The notes below the pieces were generated by a model. The model was not told the origin of the DNA, searched no databases, and saw nothing but the letters and a program-made list of their open reading frames with translations. Of a stretch of DNA of 64,000 nucleotides, positions 60,741-64,000 are shown one piece after another. Each line of letters begins with the position of its first letter. The stretch's first letter is position 1. Origin of the DNA: Bacteroidales bacterium (GTDB lineage: Bacteria > Bacteroidota > Bacteroidia > Bacteroidales > UBA1715); NCBI GenBank assembly GCA_016714605.1, contig JADKDL010000005.1:62001-126000 (forward strand). The letters are read 5' to 3'. The translations under genes were made by a program, and so were the position numbers.

Positions 60741-60748
60741 TATATTTG
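60741..60748 (+). promoter_or_regulatory. -7 box directly before mntA-like start (leaderless)
   Basis: TATATTTG ends only 4 bases before the ATG at 60753, so transcripts would begin at or next to the start codon. No TTTG lies at the normal -33 distance. Confidence 0.45.
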
Positions 60749-60752
60749 AACT

Positions 60753-61043
60753 ATGATTACAAAGGCTGAAATATTATCAAAACTCACAGAATTGAAACCT
60801 ATTCTTTACAAAGAATATGCTGTTAAAGAGATAGGTTTATTCGGCTCTTATGCCGACAATTCTAATACTGAGGAAAGTGATATTGACATACTGATTGAAT
60901 TAGAAAAGCCAATAGGTTGGAAATTTTTTACATTAGAACTTTTATTGGAAAATATTTTCAATAAGAAAATTGATTTGGTGACCAAAAGTGCTTTAAAAGA
61001 ACAGATTAAAGACCAAATCCTAAAACAAGTAAAATTTGTTTAA
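60753..61043 (+). CDS. MNT-type minimal nucleotidyltransferase antitoxin
   Basis: 96 residues. The polymerase-beta-like motif is GLFGSYADNSNTEESDIDIL (about 33-52), which holds GS, then the metal-binding D-x-D, as in MntA antitoxins. MntA proteins neutralise HepT by adding AMP groups to a tyrosine of the toxin. It lies 26 bases upstream of the HEPN gene in the same direction. It begins immediately after a -7 promoter box. The upstream gap from 60617 carries no copy of the island repeat. Confidence 0.9.
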   Translation: MITKAEILSKLTELKPILYKEYAVKEIGLFGSYADNSNTEESDIDILIELEKPIGWKFFTLELLLENIFNKKIDLVTKSALKEQIKDQILKQVKFV

Positions 61044-61069
61044 TAAAAAAAAAAAATCGTTCATATACA

Positions 61070-61405
61070 ATGTATCTTGAAGATATGAATATAGCTATGG
61101 AAAGAATTGCAGAATACATATATGGTTATTCTTTTATTAAATTTAAACAAGATTACAAAACTGTTGATGCTGTAATCCGTAACTTTGAAGTTATTGGAGA
61201 AGCTTCTAAAAATCTACCAAAAGATTTTAAAGAGAGTTATCCGGAAATACCTTGGAGTGAAATGTATTTATTGCGAAACAAAATTTCGCATGAATATTTC
61301 GGAATTGATTATGAAATAATTTGGGATGTTGCGTCAAACTATTTACCAGAAAACAAGCAGCAATTGCAAGTAATTATTCAAAAAGAAAAAAAGCATCCCC
61401 GTTAG
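61070..61405 (+). CDS. HepT-like HEPN ribonuclease toxin
   Basis: 111 residues, all-helical. The active-site and target motif RX4HXY is visible as RNKISHEYF (about 76-84). Arg and His form the HEPN RNase site, and the Tyr is the residue AMPylated by the MNT partner in characterised pairs. VIRNFEVIGEASKNLP is typical of HepT. It is translated 26 bases after the antitoxin. The last codons (HPR-stop) come from the CCCCGTTAG that opens repeat copy B, so the repeat boundary falls inside the 3' end of the gene. Confidence 0.9.
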   Translation: MYLEDMNIAMERIAEYIYGYSFIKFKQDYKTVDAVIRNFEVIGEASKNLPKDFKESYPEIPWSEMYLLRNKISHEYFGIDYEIIWDVASNYLPENKQQLQVIIQKEKKHPR

Positions 61406-61560
61406 GTTCACTCCATGCTAGAGTCGAGCATATTTCACAAAGCTTTTACCTTTATTTCTAGGTAAATAAAACATTCCCCCACCCAAAAGCACAAACAAAA
61501 AACAGCATTTTGCTTTGCCAATTTCAATGAATAAAAGTAATTTTAGAAGGTGAAAATAAA
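61397..61560. repeat. Accessory-island intergenic repeat, copy B (composite)
   Basis: The right module (about 61473-61560: CACCCAAAAGCACAAACAAAAAACAGC-type tract, TTTTGCTTTG, CAATGAATAAAAGTAATTTTA) is the same as in copies A, C and D. The left module (61397-61467) instead matches the MITE-like element near 26845, including CCCCGTT and GAGTCGAGCATATTTCA (one difference from 26870-26886). It looks like a recombinant of two repeat families. Confidence 0.75.
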
Positions 61561-61614
61561 TGTTGTAGATATAAATGTTATGCTTCATTCAGGAATACGT
61601 TACAAATAAAACAA

Positions 61615-61645
61615 TTGAAATAACTCTTGAAAGTTTGTATATTTG
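61615..61645 (+). promoter_or_regulatory. Promoter of the VbhA-like/Fic operon
   Basis: TTG (61615-61617), a 20-base spacer and TATATTTG (61638-61645) fit the Bacteroidota consensus and lie 23 bases before the antitoxin ATG, just after repeat copy B. Confidence 0.6.
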
Positions 61646-61668
61646 TTATGATTATAAATTGAATAAAA

Positions 61669-61890
61669 ATGTATAAAACAATAGAAATAGACCGAGATAA
61701 CCTAACATTAATGGGAGTGAAGTTTTCTAATCTTAAATCATTGGAAAGTACAGCAAATGCTATTGGTACAAATATGTTTGAAGGTTTTGAGCCAACAAAA
61801 GAATTAATTCAACTATATGTTGATTGGAAAACAGGTTTAATTTCTGAAACAGACTTTTTGACTAATTTATATACCATTTATGAAAAATAA
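61669..61890 (+). CDS. VbhA-like Fic antitoxin
   Basis: 73 residues. The Fic-inhibitory helix motif (S/T)xxxE(G/N) is present as TNMFEG (Thr34 to Gly39) within GTNMFEGFEPTKELI. The Glu is the residue that blocks ATP positioning in Fic proteins. The segment after it, YVDWKTGLISETDFL, resembles the VbhA-type tail. The fic gene starts inside its last codons: ATG at 61880, stop at 61888-61890. It is therefore the first gene of an overlapping pair, as expected for an antitoxin. Confidence 0.82.
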   Translation: MYKTIEIDRDNLTLMGVKFSNLKSLESTANAIGTNMFEGFEPTKELIQLYVDWKTGLISETDFLTNLYTIYEK

Positions 61891-62480
61891 ATATCAGTAT
61901 GTTGATCCCGATTATAAGTACACCAATAAAAATGGAGTATTATGATAATTTGGCAAATATTGATAATGAAAAAATACTAGTAGCTTATGAAAGCTTAAAA
62001 GTATCTAAAAGAGTTGAAGAGTTATTCGAAAATCCAATTAAAATAAAAGACCATAGTTCATTGCTGTATTTACATCATTATTTGTTTCAAGATGTTTACG
62101 AATGGGCGGGAAAAGAAAGAACTGTAAATATCAGTAAAAATGGGAAGCCATTTTTTGAAGGAGAACGTTTTTCTTTTGCTTTTCAGTTTATTGATAATCT
62201 TCTTATAGAATATCGAAATATTAGTAAAACTAAGAAAAATGAGCTTGCATTTAAATTAGCCGAAATTTTAGATAATGTAAATTTCTTACACCCATTCAGA
62301 GAAGGAAATGGACGTACACAAAGGGAGTTTGTAAGGTTAATGGCTTTAGAAAAAGATTTAAAATTAAATCTCAATCCGCCTGACAATAAAAGTGTATATG
62401 AACGATATATGTATGGTACGATTAATAGCGATGTGAAAGTATTGACAGAATTGATACTTGAACTAATTGAAAAAAAATAA
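61880..62480 (+). CDS. Fic-domain AMP-transferase toxin, one frameshift near its start
   Basis: About 200 residues. The catalytic motif is HPFREGNGRTQREF (HxFx(D/E)GNGRxxR), and YLHHYLFQDVYEWAGKERTVNI is the usual flap and entry region. Starting at ATG 61880, the first frame gives MKNKYQYVDPDYKYTNKNGV, which is typical of VbhT/Fic toxins, and stops near 61943. The conserved continuation (NLANIDNEKILVAYESLK) is in another frame. One inserted base in GTATTATGAT would explain it. A start at 61899 would avoid the frameshift but lose the conserved N-terminus. Fic toxins AMPylate targets such as gyrase and topoisomerase IV. That target here is inference. Confidence 0.88.
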
Positions 62481-62528
62481 GAACGAAAGCATAACAGCCA
62501 CTATAAAAATTGCTGTGAAATTACTAGC

Positions 62529-62662
62529 TCTCCCTTCGGCTCAGTATTCAAGGCCTCTGGCCTGATTTAAGATTTTTCCACCAACTCCACACCACCCAAA
62601 AGCACAAACAAAAAACAGCATTTTGCTTTGCCAATTTCAATGAATAAAAGTAATTTTAGAAG
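62529..62662. repeat. Accessory-island intergenic repeat, copy C
   Basis: This copy has CTTCGGCTCAGTATTCAAGG, the hairpin AGGCC-TCT-GGCCT (62551-62563), CTGATTTAAGA, the C/A-rich tract, the hairpin AGCA-TTT-TGCT (62617-62627) and CAATGAATAAAAGTAATTTTA. It lies between the fic stop and the next antitoxin. Confidence 0.85.
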
Positions 62663-62737
62663 AGATTATAGAGTTGATTTTTTAATTTGAATAACTAAAA
62701 AACAAATAGTAATCGAAAGACAATAATTAAAACACAT

Positions 62738-62745
62738 TATATTTG
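62738..62745 (+). promoter_or_regulatory. -7 box of the RelE/ParE-type operon
   Basis: TATATTTG lies 21 bases before the antitoxin ATG at 62767. No good -33 TTTG is visible at the matching distance. Confidence 0.4.
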
Positions 62746-62766
62746 CATAGTATAAAGATTAAAGCC

Positions 62767-63009
62767 ATGAATATACAAACAAGAAAACTTAATCTAATAG
62801 AAGAGTTTTTAAGAATCTCCGATTTGAGTATCATTGAGAAACTAGAATCTGTAATTAGAATAGAGAAAAACAAACAAAATGACGAAGAGTTAAAACCTAT
62901 TTCATTGAATGAATTCCATGACATAATTAACCAAGCGAAAAAAGACAAAGCAAACGGTAGAGTTATTTCACATGATGAATTAAAAAAGAAAGTCAAATCA
63001 TGGAAATAA
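62767..63009 (+). CDS. Antitoxin of a RelE/ParE-type pair
   Basis: 80 residues from the ATG at 62767 (MNIQTRKLNLIEEFLRI). A GTG at 62743 is in frame but is preceded closely by the -7 box. The N-terminal part (NLIEEFLRISDLSIIEKLESVIR) is helical. The middle (ISLNEFHDIINQAKKD) and the tail (ISHDELKKKVKSWK) resemble RelB-like antitoxins of Bacteroidota that wrap around a RelE/ParE toxin. The last 10 bases overlap the toxin start. Confidence 0.8.
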   Translation: MNIQTRKLNLIEEFLRISDLSIIEKLESVIRIEKNKQNDEELKPISLNEFHDIINQAKKDKANGRVISHDELKKKVKSWK

Positions 63010-63308
63010 AAATTGAATGGTCTGAATTATCTACAAAACAATTGAACGATATTTATTATTACTACTCCCATAAAGCCAACCCTAGAATAGCTAAGAAAAT
63101 TGTAAATAAAATTATTGAAAGAGTTGGAGTGCTACTAAATAATCCTTTATCAGGAACCAAAGAAGAACTTCTAAATGACATGCCAGAAGATTTCAGATAT
63201 TTAGTAGAAAGCAATTATAAGATTATTTATTGGCTCGAAAATGAAACAATTACAATTGCATCAGTGTTTGATTGTCGTTTAAATCCTGAGAAAATCAAAA
63301 AACTATAA
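63000..63308 (+). CDS. RelE/ParE-superfamily toxin
   Basis: 102 residues. The pattern IEWSELSTKQLNDIYYYYSHKANPRIAKKIVNKI, with LLNNPLSGTKEEL and FRYLVESNYKIIYWLENETITIASVFDCRLNP, is characteristic of the ParE/RelE fold. The C-terminal FDCRLNP is the common family end. Whether it acts on mRNA (RelE) or gyrase (ParE) cannot be told. ParE-type is favoured by the helical N-terminus and by the lack of the Lys/Arg-rich RelE catalytic set. The start lies within the last codons of the antitoxin (ATGGAAATAA). Confidence 0.88.
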   Translation: MEIKIEWSELSTKQLNDIYYYYSHKANPRIAKKIVNKIIERVGVLLNNPLSGTKEELLNDMPEDFRYLVESNYKIIYWLENETITIASVFDCRLNPEKIKKL

Positions 63309-63309
63309 T

Positions 63310-63475
63310 CCCCCGTTAGCCCAAGCGTCTTCGCTTCATCTCAGTATTCAAAGCCTCTTGCCTGATTTAAGATTTTTCACACCAACCCAACCACCTACCC
63401 AAAACCACAAACAAAAAAAACAGCATTTTGCTTTGCGTGTTTCATTGAATAAAAGTAAATTAAGGTGAAAATAAA
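63310..63475. repeat. Accessory-island intergenic repeat, copy D
   Basis: It opens CCCCGTTAGCC directly after the toxin stop, then the hairpin AAGCG-TCTT-CGCTT (63323-63336), CAGTATTCAAAG, CTGATTTAAGA, the C/A-rich tract, ACAGCATTTTGCTTTG and ATTGAATAAAAGTAAAT. It is the fullest copy together with copy A. Confidence 0.85.
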
Positions 63476-63567
63476 CTGGTATGAACAGAGCATGTAAATA
63501 AAAGTTCCAATTGATTTGATATTTGGAACAAAAAAAGAAGCCATACTCAAGCCATAAAAAAATGGCA

Positions 63568-63598
63568 TTGAATAAAAAAAATAAATGTTGTATATTTA
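63568..63598 (+). promoter_or_regulatory. Promoter of the VapC-type operon
   Basis: TTG (63568-63570), a 20-base spacer and TATATTTA (63591-63598), one base off the -7 consensus, lie 14 bases before the antitoxin ATG. Confidence 0.5.
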
Positions 63599-63612
63599 CA
63601 AAAAATAGTAAC

Positions 63613-63852
63613 ATGGGTTTAGCATTGACAAACAATACGATAGATAAGTATTTTGGTTTTCTTAGCAGAATTGATAATGATTCTAAAAAGAAAATGATTA
63701 TTAAATTGACCGAATCTATTGAAACAAAAGAAGAGCCGAGGTTTAATTTGGGAAGTTTGTTTGGAGCGTGGGAAGACAATAAAGATTCTGACGAAATAAT
63801 AAAAGAAATCAAGAATGCACGAGTAAACAACAAAAACATTACAGGCTTCTAA
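63613..63852 (+). CDS. Antitoxin of a PIN-domain (VapC-type) pair
   Basis: 79 residues from the ATG at 63613 (MGLALTNNTIDKYFGFL). The frame is open to 63523, but the upstream 30 residues lie within the promoter. The N-terminal half holds SRIDNDSKKKMIIKLTES, a helix. The tail SLFGAWEDNKDSDEIIKEIKNAR is of the type that inserts into VapC active sites in Bacteroidota pairs. Its stop codon overlaps the toxin start by one base (TAATG). Confidence 0.82.
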   Translation: MGLALTNNTIDKYFGFLSRIDNDSKKKMIIKLTESIETKEEPRFNLGSLFGAWEDNKDSDEIIKEIKNARVNNKNITGF

Positions 63853-64000
63853 TGAGATATTTACTCGACACTAATATTTGCATTCATTTTTTTAAAGGGA
63901 AATACAATCTTGCTGAAAAAATTGAAAAAGAAGGAATTAACAATTTTGCCATATCTGAAATAACTTTGGCTGAATTAGTTTTTGGTGCAGAAAATAGTAT
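63852..64000 (+). CDS. PIN-domain VapC-type ribonuclease toxin, N-terminal part (runs off the right edge)
   Basis: The first 49 codons are present. MRYLLDTNICIHFFKGK carries the first metal-binding Asp (LDTN) of PIN nucleases, and AISEITLAELVFGAEN carries the second conserved acidic residue (Glu). Both are placed as in VapC proteins that cut initiator tRNA or rRNA. The gene is coupled to its antitoxin by a TAATG overlap. About 80-90 residues are missing. Confidence 0.9.
   Translation, partial: MRYLLDTNICIHFFKGKYNLAEKIEKEGINNFAISEITLAELVFGAENS

Noticed and set aside
58441..63475. Copies A-D as canonical integron attC sites
   Set aside because: Only copy B has a box fitting GTTRRRY/RYYYAAC. 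Copies A (GTTAATG) and D (GTTAGCC) do not, copy C lacks the box, and no integrase is present.
63348..63839. 163-residue reverse-strand reading frame
   Set aside because: It covers repeat copy D and the antitoxin in the opposite direction. A KAKCCFF string in it also appears in the reverse translation of copy A, so it is repeat translation and not a gene.
1..64000. tRNA, rRNA or complete insertion sequence
   Set aside because: None was recognised by eye on either strand. A tRNA search would be needed to be certain.

Overview
The window is AT-rich DNA from a member of the Bacteroidota, most likely a Bacteroidales-type anaerobe. The evidence is an ECF sigma/FecR/STN regulatory trio, several secreted proteins with type IX secretion (T9SS) sorting domains (type A and type B), a PorE-like OmpA protein, an S46 dipeptidyl-peptidase, a DUF4476 protein, and promoters of the Bacteroidota form TTTG-N20-TAnnTTTG. 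A GH11 xylanase points to plant-polysaccharide use. No rRNA, tRNA, CRISPR array, prophage or complete insertion sequence was seen.

Layout. 0-9.5 kb: a partial acyltransferase, a bacteriohemerythrin, the xylanase, then a leftward sigma, FecR, STN-barrel and T9SS-protein cluster. 9.8-14 kb: an orphan FecE-like ABC ATPase and two radical SAM proteins of the B12-binding type. 14.4-26.4 kb: two very large secreted T9SS proteins read leftward. The second is broken by at least ten frameshifts in its C-terminal half. 27-30 kb: polyprenol-phosphate-sugar synthase, dihydroorotase and a 2-hydroxyacid dehydrogenase. 30-35 kb: a leftward exopolysaccharide export module (Wzc-like kinase, Wza-like lipoprotein, SPOR-like protein). 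35.6-36.6 kb: PadR regulator plus a membrane protein. 36.8-57 kb: housekeeping genes, namely a DPP7-like peptidase, RNase HI, ParE, a DapF homologue whose two catalytic cysteines are both serine, a PorE-like protein, YgiQ, an AddA-like helicase-nuclease, Tex, TatD, TcdA, ProB and a class III aminotransferase.

57.5-64 kb is an accessory island. All genes read rightward: a DMT transporter, a double-GNAT protein, a GNAT-DUF3781 fusion, and four toxin-antitoxin pairs in a row (MNT/HEPN, VbhA-like/Fic, RelE/ParE-type, VapC-type). Four copies of an intergenic repeat of up to about 165 bp, plus one different attC-like repeat, separate these units. Each toxin-antitoxin pair carries its own promoter-like box. 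The arrangement resembles an integron cassette array, but no integrase and no canonical attC boxes are visible. This is the most interesting part of the window.

A quality caution applies throughout. About ten other genes carry one- or two-base frameshifts, many of them in homopolymer runs (sigma factor, wzc-like, ygiQ, addA-like, aminotransferase, DMT transporter, GNAT, fic and others). This looks more like sequencing or assembly error than real gene decay, so I annotate those genes over their full inferred extent.
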